Below, piece after piece: positions 8,470 to 19,405 of a stretch of 64,000 nt of DNA. The stretch is from Kitasatospora sp. MAA4 (GTDB lineage: Bacteria > Actinomycetota > Actinomycetes > Streptomycetales > Streptomycetaceae). Every line of letters begins with the position of its first letter. Position 1 is the stretch's first letter. The position numbers and the translations under genes are program-made. The stretch spans positions 1 through 64,000 of the forward strand of contig NZ_JARZAI010000008.1 in the NCBI RefSeq assembly GCF_029893355.1, written 5' to 3'. Below the pieces are notes generated by a model. It did not search any database, was not told where the DNA came from, and was given only the letters and a program-made list of their open reading frames with translations.

Positions 8470-9153
8470 ATGAGCAGCACCGGCGATGAGGCGGCCGTGG
8501 GAGGCCCGTGCGCCCTCCACATGCCGCGCGGCAGCCGTACGTGGTCCGGCCGTTCCTGGGACCAGCCGGAGCCCGACGCGGCGGCCGAGCTGCCGCGGGT
8601 CGGCCGGTTCCCGGCGGTCCAGGCCGGCCAGCCCGCGATCGAGCGGATCCCGCCGTCCTCCGCGCTGCTCGGCTACCGCGGCCCGACGGCCTGCGCGGCC
8701 GCCGGCATCACCTACCGTCAGCTGGACTACTGGGCGCGGACCGGCCTGCTGGAGCCGAGCGTCCGGACGGCCGGGCCGGTGGGCGCGCAGCGGCTCTACA
8801 GCTTCCGCGACATCCTGGTCCTCAAGATCGTCAAGCGTCTGCTGGACACCGGCGTCTCGCTGCAGAACATCCGAGTGGCCGTCACCCATCTGCGCTCCAG
8901 CGAGCTCACGGACCTCGCCGGGCTGACCTTGATGAGTGACGGGGCGACGGTCTACGAGTGCACCTCGCCGCAGCAGGTGGTGGATCTGCTGAAGGGCGGT
9001 CAGGGCGTCTTCGGCATCGCGGTCGGCGCGGTCTGGCAGGAACTGGACGGCACGCTGGGCCGGCTGCACGCCGAGCGGACCGACACCGGCGAGACGCTGG
9101 TCGGCCACGACCCGGCGGACGAGCTGGCGCAGCGGCGCAACCGCGCGGTCTGA
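8470..9153 (+). CDS. MerR-family regulator, Rv1830 (ResR/McdR)-like
   Basis: A 227-residue regulator with an extended N-terminus (1-65) and a MerR winged helix at about 67-137 (CAAAGITYRQLDYWARTGLL, YSFRDILVLKIVKRLLDTGV). The C-terminal part has no cysteine cluster. In Mycobacterium the gene after the DUF151 nuclease is Rv1830, linked to growth control and antibiotic resilience; orthology is inferred from position and domain order. GGAGG (8460-8464) precedes the ATG, and a TTGACG-N17-TACCGT promoter lies 61 bases upstream. Confidence 0.85.
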   Translation: MSSTGDEAAVGGPCALHMPRGSRTWSGRSWDQPEPDAAAELPRVGRFPAVQAGQPAIERIPPSSALLGYRGPTACAAAGITYRQLDYWARTGLLEPSVRTAGPVGAQRLYSFRDILVLKIVKRLLDTGVSLQNIRVAVTHLRSSELTDLAGLTLMSDGATVYECTSPQQVVDLLKGGQGVFGIAVGAVWQELDGTLGRLHAERTDTGETLVGHDPADELAQRRNRAV

Positions 9154-9187
9154 GCGGTCCTCAAGGTCGGCGACAGGCCGGCGGCAG

Positions 9188-9212
9188 GCCCCGGGCGGGA
9201 ACCGCTCGGGGC
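9188..9212 (+). terminator. Terminator after the second MerR gene
   Basis: An 11-bp GC stem with one G-U pair (9188-9198 with 9202-9212) around a GAA loop, 35 bases after the MerR stop and 55 bases before the next start. Confidence 0.65.
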
Positions 9213-9266
9213 TTCGGCGTCGTCCGGGCCGATGAGTGGATCATCGGGATCCTCGGGGGAGGACGC

Positions 9267-9950
9267 ATGCGGGCCCTGGCACGCTTCGTAGCCGGACGGC
9301 GCAGGCAGCGGCGGGCGTTCCAGGCGGTGGTGCTGTTCTGCGCGGTGGCGCTGGCGCCGACCGCCTGGCTCTTCGGCACCCAGCAGGAGCGGATCCGGAC
9401 CGTCGCGGACGTGCCGGCCGAGCCGGTGGCCGTGGTGTTCGGCGCCGGCGAGGTGAACGGGGTGCCCTCCGACTACCTGGCGCACCGGCTGGACACCGCC
9501 CTGGAGCTCTACCGGGCGTACAAGGTGCAGGCGATCCTGGTGACCGGCGACAACAGCCGGCCCGACTACGACGAGCCGGGTGTGATGGACGACTACCTGG
9601 TGGCCCACGGGGTTCCCGCGGCGCGGGTGGTGCGTGACGACGCGGGCTTCGACACCTGGGACTCCTGCACCCGGGCCCGGCGGATCTTCGGCGTCCAGCA
9701 CGCGGTGCTGGTCAGCCAGGACTACCACGTCCGGCGCGCGCTGGCGGACTGCCGGGCGGCGGGGATCGACTCCTACGCCGTCGGGGCGGCCGAGCCGCAC
9801 GACGCCACCTGGTACTACGGCAACCTGCGAGAGATCCCGGGGGCCGGCGAGGCCGCGCTGGACGCGCTGTTGCACCCCGACCCGGCGCTGCTCGGCAGGC
9901 CGGAGCCGGGTGTCGCGCTGGCACTGGCGGACGCGGCGCGGCCCAGCTGA
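9267..9950 (+). CDS. SanA/YdcF-like DUF218 membrane protein
   Basis: A 227-residue protein with an N-terminal membrane anchor (about 17-37, after a cluster of Arg) and a DUF218 domain: VVFGAGEVNGVPSDYLAHRL, ILVTGDN, DDAGFDTWDSCTRARRIFGV and LVSQDYHVRRAL. DUF218 includes SanA, involved in envelope barrier function in enterobacteria, and YdcF; the reaction is not known. GGAGGA lies just before ATG 9267 with a short spacer. It is followed closely by dinB but the two need not share a promoter. Confidence 0.85.
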   Translation: MRALARFVAGRRRQRRAFQAVVLFCAVALAPTAWLFGTQQERIRTVADVPAEPVAVVFGAGEVNGVPSDYLAHRLDTALELYRAYKVQAILVTGDNSRPDYDEPGVMDDYLVAHGVPAARVVRDDAGFDTWDSCTRARRIFGVQHAVLVSQDYHVRRALADCRAAGIDSYAVGAAEPHDATWYYGNLREIPGAGEAALDALLHPDPALLGRPEPGVALALADAARPS

Positions 9951-9985
9951 GTCGGTGTGTCGTACCCGTGCGGGAGGATCGGGTC

Positions 9986-11380
9986 GTGCGGACTCTGCCG
10001 AGCATCATCCACCTCGACATGGACGCCTTCTTCGCCTCGGTGGAGCAGGCGGCCAAGCCGAGCCTGCGCGGCAAGCCGGTGATCGTGGGCGGGCTCGGCG
10101 GCCGGGGCGTGGTCTCCACCTGCAGCTACGAGGCGCGGGTCTTCGGGGTGCACTCCGCGATGGCGATGGCCACCGCACGTCGGCTCTGCCCGAACGCGGC
10201 CTACCTGGTGCCACGGTTCGTCGCCTACCGCAGCCTGAGCGAGCAGGTGATGGCGATGGTCCGCGAGCTCTCGCCGCTGGTCGAGCAGCTCAGCGTGGAC
10301 GAGGCGTACGTGGACCTGGAGGCCGGCCCGTTCGGCCCCGCGCTGGAGGCGGCGGCGCCGGGTGAGGGAGCCGAGCTGATCCAGGCGATCGCCCAGGATC
10401 TACGGGCCGACATTCAGAAGCACACCGGGTTGACCGCCTCGGTCGGGGCGGCCGGCTCCAAGCTGATGGCCAAGATCGCCTCGGAGCAGGCCAAGCCGGA
10501 CGGCCTGGTGCTGGTGACGCCGGGGCAGGAGCGAACGGTGCTCGGCCCGATGTCGGTCCGGGCGCTGCCCGGCGTGGGCCCGGCCACCGAGCAGGCGCTG
10601 CGCCGGGTCGGGCTGAACACCGTCTCCGACATCGCCGAGCTGCCGGAGAAGGAGCTGGTGCAACTGCTCGGCCGGGCGCACGGCGTCGGGGTCTCGCTGA
10701 TGGCGCGCGGGGTGGACGACCGTCCGGTGGTGCCGGACCGGGACGCCAAGTCGATCTCGGTGGAGGACACCTTCGCCGTCGACCTGGCCGACCGCGGTGT
10801 GGTGCAGCACGAACTCGACGTGCTCGCCGTCCGCTGCGTGCACCGGCTCAGGGCTGCGGGGCGCTCGGGGCGCACGGTGGTGGTCAAGGTGCGCCGCTTC
10901 GACTTCAGCACGCTGACCCGTTCCGAGACGCTGCGCGGGCCGACCGACGACGAGCGGGTGATCGTCGACACGGCGCGCCGGCTGCTCGCCCAGGTCGAGA
11001 TCACGGGCGGGATCCGGCTGCTGGGGGTCGGGGTCTCCCAGCTCGCGGAGTTCACCCAGGAGGACCTCTTCGCCCAGGCGGCGGCCGAGGCGGCCGAAGC
11101 GGAGGATGAGAGTGACGGGGGCGAGGGGGAGTCGCCCGAGGACGAACCGGTGACCGCGGCGATGCCCTTCGAGGCGGCGCCCGAGCGGCGGATCTGGCTG
11201 CCCGGCCAGGACGTCACGCACGAGGGGTACGGACCCGGCTGGGTGCAGGGCAGCGGCGTGGGCCGGGTGACCGTGCGCTTCGAGACGCCGGACAGTCCGC
11301 CGGGCCGGGTGCGGACGTTCCTGGTGGACGATCCGCAGCTGGAGCCGTCCGACCCGCTGCCGCTGCGCCCGCCGCGCTGA
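9986..11380 (+). CDS. dinB: DNA polymerase IV (Y-family)
   Basis: A 464-residue translesion DNA polymerase. The catalytic carboxylates are in place: D11 in HLDMDAFFASVEQ and D105-E106 in LSVDEAYVDLE. The thumb helix-hairpin-helix (ALPGVGPATEQALRRVGL) and little-finger domain follow. After an acidic linker (about residues 370-390) a C-terminal segment of about 65 residues (WLPGQDVTHEGYGPGWVQGS to the end) is not part of the standard fold but looks conserved, and no beta-clamp motif is obvious at the extreme C-terminus. GTG 9986 is chosen over GTG 9968 because GGGAGGA (9972-9978) lies between them with a 7-base spacer. Confidence 0.93.
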   Translation: MRTLPSIIHLDMDAFFASVEQAAKPSLRGKPVIVGGLGGRGVVSTCSYEARVFGVHSAMAMATARRLCPNAAYLVPRFVAYRSLSEQVMAMVRELSPLVEQLSVDEAYVDLEAGPFGPALEAAAPGEGAELIQAIAQDLRADIQKHTGLTASVGAAGSKLMAKIASEQAKPDGLVLVTPGQERTVLGPMSVRALPGVGPATEQALRRVGLNTVSDIAELPEKELVQLLGRAHGVGVSLMARGVDDRPVVPDRDAKSISVEDTFAVDLADRGVVQHELDVLAVRCVHRLRAAGRSGRTVVVKVRRFDFSTLTRSETLRGPTDDERVIVDTARRLLAQVEITGGIRLLGVGVSQLAEFTQEDLFAQAAAEAAEAEDESDGGEGESPEDEPVTAAMPFEAAPERRIWLPGQDVTHEGYGPGWVQGSGVGRVTVRFETPDSPPGRVRTFLVDDPQLEPSDPLPLRPPR

Positions 11381-11392
11381 GGTAGTGCACAG

Positions 11393-11432
11393 CACTGCGG
11401 CGCCACCCGGGAGTTCGGGTGGCGCCGCAGTG
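11393..11432 (+). terminator. Terminator after dinB
   Basis: A perfect 17-bp stem (11393-11409 with 11416-11432) with a 6-base loop, 12 bases after the dinB stop codon. The MITE-like element begins four bases later. Confidence 0.85.
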
Positions 11433-11436
11433 TGAA

Positions 11437-11598
11437 GAGCCTGTGCCTAATCCTGCGTCGGATCAGACCGCGGCGTCTGGTGCGGTGCATCGCAAGGCGG
11501 CGGGGCGCCCTCGTAGCGGAGCTACTTGGGCGTTTCGCCAACGCGGCGAGGTGCCGTGCCGGGCGTCGCGGGCCCGGCGCAGGATTAGACACAGGCTC
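11437..11598. mobile_element. MITE-like element, 162 bp
   Basis: The ends are inverted repeats of about 25 bp with two mismatches, beginning GAGCCTGTG and continuing CTAATCCTGCG. There is no coding capacity. The interior carries a nested hairpin GCCC-TC-GTAGC-GGA-GCTAC-TT-GGGC at 11507-11531. Many streptomycete IS5-type elements have ends starting GAGCCTGT, so this looks like a non-autonomous derivative moved by a transposase encoded elsewhere. No target duplication is obvious. It fills most of the dinB-MFS intergenic region. Confidence 0.75.
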
Positions 11599-11689
11599 TA
11601 GGTCCGGCGGTGGCCCTCGATGCCCTCGCGGGCCGCCGCCGGGTTCCCCTCGCCGCCCGATCCCTTGGTCGGCGAGGGAGGGCGCCTCG

Positions 11690-13183
11690 TCAGGCGCCGG
11701 TCTTGGCCAGCTCGGGGCTGGTGTCCTGACCCGCGGTCGCGGTGGCGGCCGGGCGGATCTGGCGGATCGCGAACGGGACGGCGGCGGCGACCAGGCAGAC
11801 GACCGCGGCGACCCAGTAGGCGTGCTTGTAGGCGTCCAGGGTCGGGATCTGCACCTTGACCATCGCCGCGATCGGCGGCGGCAGCTTGATGGTGTCGCCG
11901 GTCAGGATCGCGCCCATCACGGCGGTGCCGATGGCGCCACCGACGGTGCGCAGCACCGCGTTCATGCCGTTGGCGATGCCGCTCTGCTCGGCCGGGACGG
12001 CGCCGTTGATGTAGGCCGGCATCGCGGCGTAGGCCATGCCCACGCCGAGGCCGAAGACCGCCGAGGCGAGGTAGATGTTCCACTGCTGGCTGTGCTGGAG
12101 GGCCAGGAAGATCATCGAGGCCGAGCCGAACACACCACCGAGCACCAGCGGCAGACGCGGACCGCGCCGGGCGATCAGCAGCGCGCCGAGCGGGGCGGCG
12201 ACCATCGAGCCGAGGGCGGAGGGCAGCAGCATCACGCCGGCGTGCAGCACAGTGGCGGTGAAGCCGTAGTGCGCGAGCTTCTCGGGCGTCTGGGTGAAGT
12301 TGCTGATCACCAGGAACGAGCCGTACATCCCGAAGCCGATGAGCAGGCCGGAGATGTTGGTGAAGGCGACGGCCGGGCGGGCCATCATCTTCATGTCGAC
12401 CAGCGGGTGGCTGACCCGGGTCTCGATGATGCCCCAGACCAGGGCGATCACGGCGGCCACGGCGAACAGGCCCAGCGTCTTGTTGGAGGTCCAGCCCCAC
12501 TCGTTGCCCTGGCTGACGGCGATCAGCAGCGCGGAGAGCCAGCCGGCCAGGGTGATCGCGCCGAGCGGGTCGGCGCCGCCGGCCTTGTCGACCACCGGGT
12601 CCTTGGGGACGCGCAGGGCGACCAGGGCGAGTGCGATCAGACCGAAGATCAGGCCCATCCAGAAGATGGACTTGTAGTTCCAGTGCTCCAGCAGCAGGCC
12701 GGTGGCCACCAGGCCGAGACCGCTGCCGACGCCCATGCTGGCGCTGATCGCGGCGACGCCGCCGGTGACCTTCTCCTTGGGCAGCTCGTCGCGGACGATG
12801 CTGATGGCCAGCGGCAGCACGCCACCGCCGGCGCCCTGGAGCACGCGGGCGACCACGAGCCAGGTGAAGGAGTGCGTGCTCACGGCGAGGCCGGAGCCGA
12901 GCACCAGGCCGCTGAGCGAGATGAGCAGCATCGGCTTGCGGCCGCGCAGGTCGCCGAAGCGGCCGAGCAGCGGGGTGAGGACGGCGGCGGAGAGCAGGTT
13001 GGCCGTCATCAGCCAGGTGATGGTGGAGCCGTGGACGTTCAGCTCCTGAGCCAGCGACGGCAGGATCGGAACGACCGCCGTCTGCACCACGCTGAACGCC
13101 AGCATCGCCAGCACCAGGGCGGGCAGGACCCGGGAGCTGCTCTGCTTCTCGGCCGTCGCGGTGGGCTGTGGTGCCTCACTCAC
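11690..13183 (-). CDS. DHA2-family MFS multidrug efflux transporter
   Basis: A 497-residue, 14-helix drug:proton antiporter of the EmrB/QacA (DHA2) type. Motif A (LGRFGDLRGRKPML) and the motif C region (GAGGGVLPLAISIVRDELP) are present. The substrate cannot be read from the sequence. The GTG start at 13183 has GGAGG seven bases upstream (CCTCC at 13191-13195 on the plus strand). No regulator gene is adjacent, but the upstream region carries an 11-bp palindrome and TTCA-rich repeats that could be an operator. Confidence 0.88.
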   Translation of the reverse strand: MSEAPQPTATAEKQSSSRVLPALVLAMLAFSVVQTAVVPILPSLAQELNVHGSTITWLMTANLLSAAVLTPLLGRFGDLRGRKPMLLISLSGLVLGSGLAVSTHSFTWLVVARVLQGAGGGVLPLAISIVRDELPKEKVTGGVAAISASMGVGSGLGLVATGLLLEHWNYKSIFWMGLIFGLIALALVALRVPKDPVVDKAGGADPLGAITLAGWLSALLIAVSQGNEWGWTSNKTLGLFAVAAVIALVWGIIETRVSHPLVDMKMMARPAVAFTNISGLLIGFGMYGSFLVISNFTQTPEKLAHYGFTATVLHAGVMLLPSALGSMVAAPLGALLIARRGPRLPLVLGGVFGSASMIFLALQHSQQWNIYLASAVFGLGVGMAYAAMPAYINGAVPAEQSGIANGMNAVLRTVGGAIGTAVMGAILTGDTIKLPPPIAAMVKVQIPTLDAYKHAYWVAAVVCLVAAAVPFAIRQIRPAATATAGQDTSPELAKTGA

Positions 13184-13212
13184 GGTGAATCCTCCAGTGC
13201 ATGCGCTTCGAG

Positions 13213-13223
13213 CAAGCTGCTTG
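13213..13223. promoter_or_regulatory. Possible operator upstream of the efflux gene
   Basis: CAAGC-T-GCTTG is a perfect 11-bp palindrome 30 bases upstream of the efflux gene start, next to a TTGACT (13234-13239, minus strand) that could serve as a -35 box. Regulation is inferred from position only. Confidence 0.35.
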
Positions 13224-13366
13224 AAGCTGGTGAAAGTCAATGAACTGAAGTAACCATGCCGAGAAGTGTTTCATGATGTCAAATATCGATGGCTGAATCT
13301 TTTGAACGCACCGCGGCCCGGACCTGACGGTGCAGGTCCGGGCCGTGCTGCTGTCGGTCGGCGGTG

Positions 13367-14401
13367 CTAGGTGGCGGTGCCGTCGTGGATCTCCACCTGC
13401 TCGCGCCGCAGCTCGTCGCGGACCACCTCTTCCTCGGTGTACCGCTCGACCATCAGCCGCACCCGCTCCATCGACGCGACGTACTTGCGGACGGTCGGAC
13501 GCTCCTCGTGCAGCGTCACCTCCTCGACCGCCTCGGCGATCTCCTGCTCGGACAGGGCGGCCATCTCGGCCTCGCCGACCGGCACCCGCTCCACCCGGAC
13601 CCGCTCGCGGACCACCGGGACCCGGCGCTCCACCGCCTCGGTCACCACGTACTTGCGCAGCCGGGCGGTCCCGATCACGTGCCACTCGTTGGTGATCTCC
13701 AGCCGCTCCTCGCGCAGCGTCAGCTCGACCGGGCCGGGCGGCGGCATGGTGGCCTGGCCGTGGGCGGCGGCGGCCTTGGGGGCGGCCGCGTGCACCGGGT
13801 CCGGGGTGGTCGCCCGGGTGGTGCTCGTACCGACCGGCTTGTCCAGGCCCACCGTGGTCGGCGCGACGACCGGGGCACTGCTGGGCTGCGGGGGAGCGAC
13901 CGAGGTGGCGGTGGAGGTCGAGGTGGCGTTCGCCAGCGGGCGGGCCACTGTGGCCGCGGCGGCCGACGCGGCCATCGGGGCCGCCATCTGGGCCGGGGCG
14001 GGCGAGGCGGCGGGGACCGAGCCGAAGTCGAGATCCTCGGGCTTGCGCCCGTGCATCGCCGAGTCGCCGGCCGCCGGGCGGGCGGCACCGGGGGAGTCCA
14101 GGCCGTAGTAGCGGTAGAGCTGGAGCTCCTGGGCGGGCGAGAGGTGCTGGCCCACGCCGAAGTCGGGAGAGTCCTTGATCAGCGACTTGTCGTACGGGAC
14201 CCGCAGCTCCTCGCCGGAGAACTCGCTGGTCGTCAGCGGGACGAAGGCGTCCCGCCCGAAGATCCCGGTCCGCACGGCGGCCCACTCCGGCTCGCCGGTC
14301 GCGTCGTCGAGGTAGACCTCGTCCACCGTGCCGATCTTGTCGCCGTTGCGGTCGACGGCCTTGTGCCCGATCAGGTCTCGGGGGTCGATGTCGGTCTGCA
14401 C
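13367..14401 (-). CDS. PRC-barrel and DUF2382 (YsnF/AvaK) stress protein
   Basis: A 344-residue soluble protein. Residues 1-85 form a PRC barrel (DLIGHKAVDRNGDKIGTVDE, VPLTTSEF). A long Ala/Pro/Thr-rich linker covers about 95-215. The C-terminus (about 220-340) is a DUF2382/YsnF domain of alternating charged residues (LTLREERLEI, LRKYVVTEAVERRVPVVRER, VTLHEERPTVRKYV). Such proteins are commonly stress-induced; the function is unknown. The GTG start has AGGAGG about seven bases upstream. The gene is divergent from the gcvP riboswitch. Confidence 0.87.
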   Translation of the reverse strand: MQTDIDPRDLIGHKAVDRNGDKIGTVDEVYLDDATGEPEWAAVRTGIFGRDAFVPLTTSEFSGEELRVPYDKSLIKDSPDFGVGQHLSPAQELQLYRYYGLDSPGAARPAAGDSAMHGRKPEDLDFGSVPAASPAPAQMAAPMAASAAAATVARPLANATSTSTATSVAPPQPSSAPVVAPTTVGLDKPVGTSTTRATTPDPVHAAAPKAAAAHGQATMPPPGPVELTLREERLEITNEWHVIGTARLRKYVVTEAVERRVPVVRERVRVERVPVGEAEMAALSEQEIAEAVEEVTLHEERPTVRKYVASMERVRLMVERYTEEEVVRDELRREQVEIHDGTAT

Positions 14402-14554
14402 GCTGTTCCTCCTGTGGGCTGCTGCGGCCTCCGTTCACACCAAAAGGCACGAACCGGACAGCGGCGAGCGGAGCGCCGCCGTCCGGGCGTGGACTGCGCT
14501 GTTCGGGGGAGTGTGATCGCTCACCTGCCCGGTGATCGAACGGGTCTCCGCTGG

Positions 14555-14560
14555 TACCCT
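14555..14560 (+). promoter_or_regulatory. -10 element of the gcvP transcript
   Basis: TACCCT at 14555-14560 would start transcription near 14567, just before the first glycine aptamer. No strong -35 box is evident. Confidence 0.5.
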
Positions 14561-14574
14561 GGGCGCGACCGCCG

Positions 14575-14815
14575 AACCCGCTCGGGAGAGTCCTCGCCCC
14601 TCGAAATGGGGGGATCGGGGCGCCGAAGGAGCAACTCCTCCCCGGAATCTCTCAGGCATCCGTACCGTGTGGGATAGGTCACTCTGGAAAGCAGGGCAGG
14701 ACCGCCGGCGAGGGAGCCGACGGCACCACCCTCACCGACGGTGCAAGCCGACGGGGCGACTGCCCCGCGCGGGCGAAGCTCTCAGGTCCCGATGACAGAG
14801 GGGGAGGCCTGTCGG
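14575..14815 (+). promoter_or_regulatory. Tandem glycine riboswitch
   Basis: Two glycine aptamers in series. The first (about 14575-14695) has CGGGAGAGTC, GCGCCGAAGGAGCAACTCC and CTCTCAGGCA. The second (about 14700-14810) has CACCGACGGTGCAAGCC, CTCTCAGG and the terminal GACAGAGGGGGAGG. Both are in the orientation of gcvP. A small hairpin (14838-14853) between the second aptamer and the gcvP ribosome site is a candidate part of the expression platform. In Streptomyces griseus, glycine riboswitches activate the glycine cleavage genes, which fits this position. Confidence 0.93.
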
Positions 14816-14910
14816 GCTCGTCCGTCCCAGGGTTGATCCGCTGTGCGCAGCGGCGAGGCCTATCGGCGTGCGTGCCCCCGCCGGTCCGTGACCAGGAGGC
14901 CTCGACCACC

Positions 14911-17814
<2,904 letters not shown>

Positions 17815-17831
17815 TCCAGGCGACGGCATGA

Positions 17832-17872
17832 CGGAGGCCCGGCAGCGGAGTGGATCCGCTGCCGGGCCTCCG
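17832..17872 (+). terminator. gcvP terminator
   Basis: A perfect 18-bp stem (17832-17849 with 17855-17872) and a 5-base loop, 17 bases after the gcvP stop. It can also serve the convergent DUF5999 gene. Confidence 0.87.
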
Positions 17873-17912
17873 GCCGTCCTCCCCCGAGGCGTCCCGACGG
17901 GCTCAGGCGGGC

Positions 17913-18104
17913 TCAGGCGGCGATGACCAACGCGCGGTGCGGTGCGATCACCCGGCCGTCCGGCAGCAACTCGCCGGTGTCCTCGAAGAGCAGGACGCCG
18001 TTGCAGAGCAGGCTCCAGCCCTGCTCGGGGTGGCGGGCGACCGGGACGGCCGCTTCCCGGTCGGCGGATTCGGCCGACGGGCACTCAGGTCGGTGCTGGC
18101 ACAT
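17913..18104 (-). CDS. DUF5999 family small protein
   Basis: A 63-residue protein beginning MCQHRPECPSAESADREAA and continuing HPEQGWSLLCNGVLLFEDTG, ELLPDGRVIAPHR. This is the typical sequence of the small streptomycete DUF5999 family, of unknown function. Cysteines at 2, 8 and 34 are conserved as far as I recall. GAGG seven bases before the ATG acts as ribosome site. It converges on gcvP. Confidence 0.88.
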   Translation of the reverse strand: MCQHRPECPSAESADREAAVPVARHPEQGWSLLCNGVLLFEDTGELLPDGRVIAPHRALVIAA

Positions 18105-18430
18105 CTTCGTACCTCGCTCTGCTCGCGATCCTCGCCCCCGCAGCGGCCCCGCGGCCCGTGGGCCGAGGCGTCGTGCCGATGATCGGATCCTGTCCGGCCG
18201 GCCCAGGTGTGAGTCGGCACTTCTGTGGGTAGGACAGGGGGTCCTTCCACGCTGGTTCCCAGTGTCGGCGTCCAGCGGCCGCCCCGCAGCAGTTTGGTGA
18301 CTTGCGCCACAACTCCGAGGCAGAGATCACCCATTCAGATGTCCCCGGGCGGCGTCCGGTGCCGAACGGGTCACCCGGTCGGTGACCCGACCGGGTGGGG
18401 GGAGGTAGTCCGTCCGGGGGTGTCCGGCCC
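18105..18430. other. Intergenic region without a supported gene
   Basis: This 326-base stretch lies between the DUF5999 start and the stop of the next minus-strand gene. Short frames exist on both strands but none has a convincing ribosome site or family resemblance. It should contain the DUF5999 promoter; I see no clear -35/-10 pair and no strong hairpin. Confidence 0.6.
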
Positions 18431-19057
18431 TCAGAAGGCCGGGACCGCGGCCAGCGGTGCCGAGATCGTGCTCGTGGCGGTGCTCCTGGTGGTGCCCGTG
18501 GTGGGTCGGGCGAGCAGGCCGAGGAGCTCGGCGGCGGGGTAGGCGCGGTGGGCGGTGACGCCCAGCGGGGCCGGTGCCAGCGGGATCAGCAGGTCGCCGT
18601 CCGCGTCGGTGTCGGTCTCGGTGCAGTGCAGCCAGAGCGCGGTGGCGTAGTGGCCCGGCATCGACAGCAGTCGCGGCTGGTGCCGCGAGCGCAGCGGATG
18701 GGCCAGCTGCCAGGCCTGCGCGAGCACTTGGACGGTGGAGTCGAGATAGGGGCCCGCCGCGAAGTGCGAGAAGGTGTGGCCCTCCGCCGCCCGCACCACC
18801 TCGGCCGCCGCCACCACCTCGCCGCCGTGCTTGATCAGGAACCGCCAGCCCGTGCGCGGCGCCGCGGCCAGCGCGCGCGTACTACCGCCGCCGCCGGGCG
18901 GCAGCTGATGCACGGCCAGGGGGTGGGCCGGCAGCAGGGGGCCGGTGGGACTGCGCAGCGGTCCGGCCCCCGACTGGCGCAGGGCGGCGTCGGAGGTCAG
19001 CGCGGCCAGAACGGCACGCAGGGCACTGGGCGGGGGCTGGGGCGTTTGCAGGGTCAT
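18431..19057 (-). CDS. Hypothetical streptomycete protein
   Basis: A 208-residue soluble protein of no recognised family. It is rich in Ala, Leu, Pro and Thr, with a more regular centre (GWRFLIKHGGEVVAAAEVVRA, FSHFAAGPYLDSTVQVLAQA). Codon use matches its neighbours and GGAGAGG lies nine bases before the ATG at 19057, so it is very probably translated. No signal peptide or membrane segment is evident. A long divergent region separates it from the ligase gene. Confidence 0.75.
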   Translation of the reverse strand: MTLQTPQPPPSALRAVLAALTSDAALRQSGAGPLRSPTGPLLPAHPLAVHQLPPGGGGSTRALAAAPRTGWRFLIKHGGEVVAAAEVVRAAEGHTFSHFAAGPYLDSTVQVLAQAWQLAHPLRSRHQPRLLSMPGHYATALWLHCTETDTDADGDLLIPLAPAPLGVTAHRAYPAAELLGLLARPTTGTTRSTATSTISAPLAAVPAF

Positions 19058-19405
19058 GGCGGGTCGCCTCTCCGTGCGAGATCGGCGTGCGAATGCGGCA
19101 TACCGGCGTGGCGCGACAAGGCCGGGTCCGGTTGGGCGTGATCGCGTGGCTGGGCGCGGGAGTGGACTCCGCGGCACGCAGGGGAGCCGGGCCGGCTCGG
19201 GGCCGGATCGGCTTGCAGCGCGGAGTCTACTCGAACAAGTGCGCAGGGTGACCTGTTTATCACCTTCTGTGGGGCCCGGCAAGTCGAAGAACAGCTGACG
19301 GATCGTCAGAGATCGTGTGTCGCACGGCATTCAACCGCAACGGGTATCGATCTTCCGGGTGGGCATGAAGGATGCACGGTGGATCCGGCCGAGGAGGGCA
19401 CACCC
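19058..19405. other. Divergent intergenic region with two inverted repeats
   Basis: These 348 bases separate divergent genes. Two perfect inverted repeats stand out: GGTGA-N8-TCACC (19247-19264) and CTGACG-GAT-CGTCAG (19295-19309). Either may be a regulator site for the ligase gene. No coding sequence is supported here. Confidence 0.45.
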
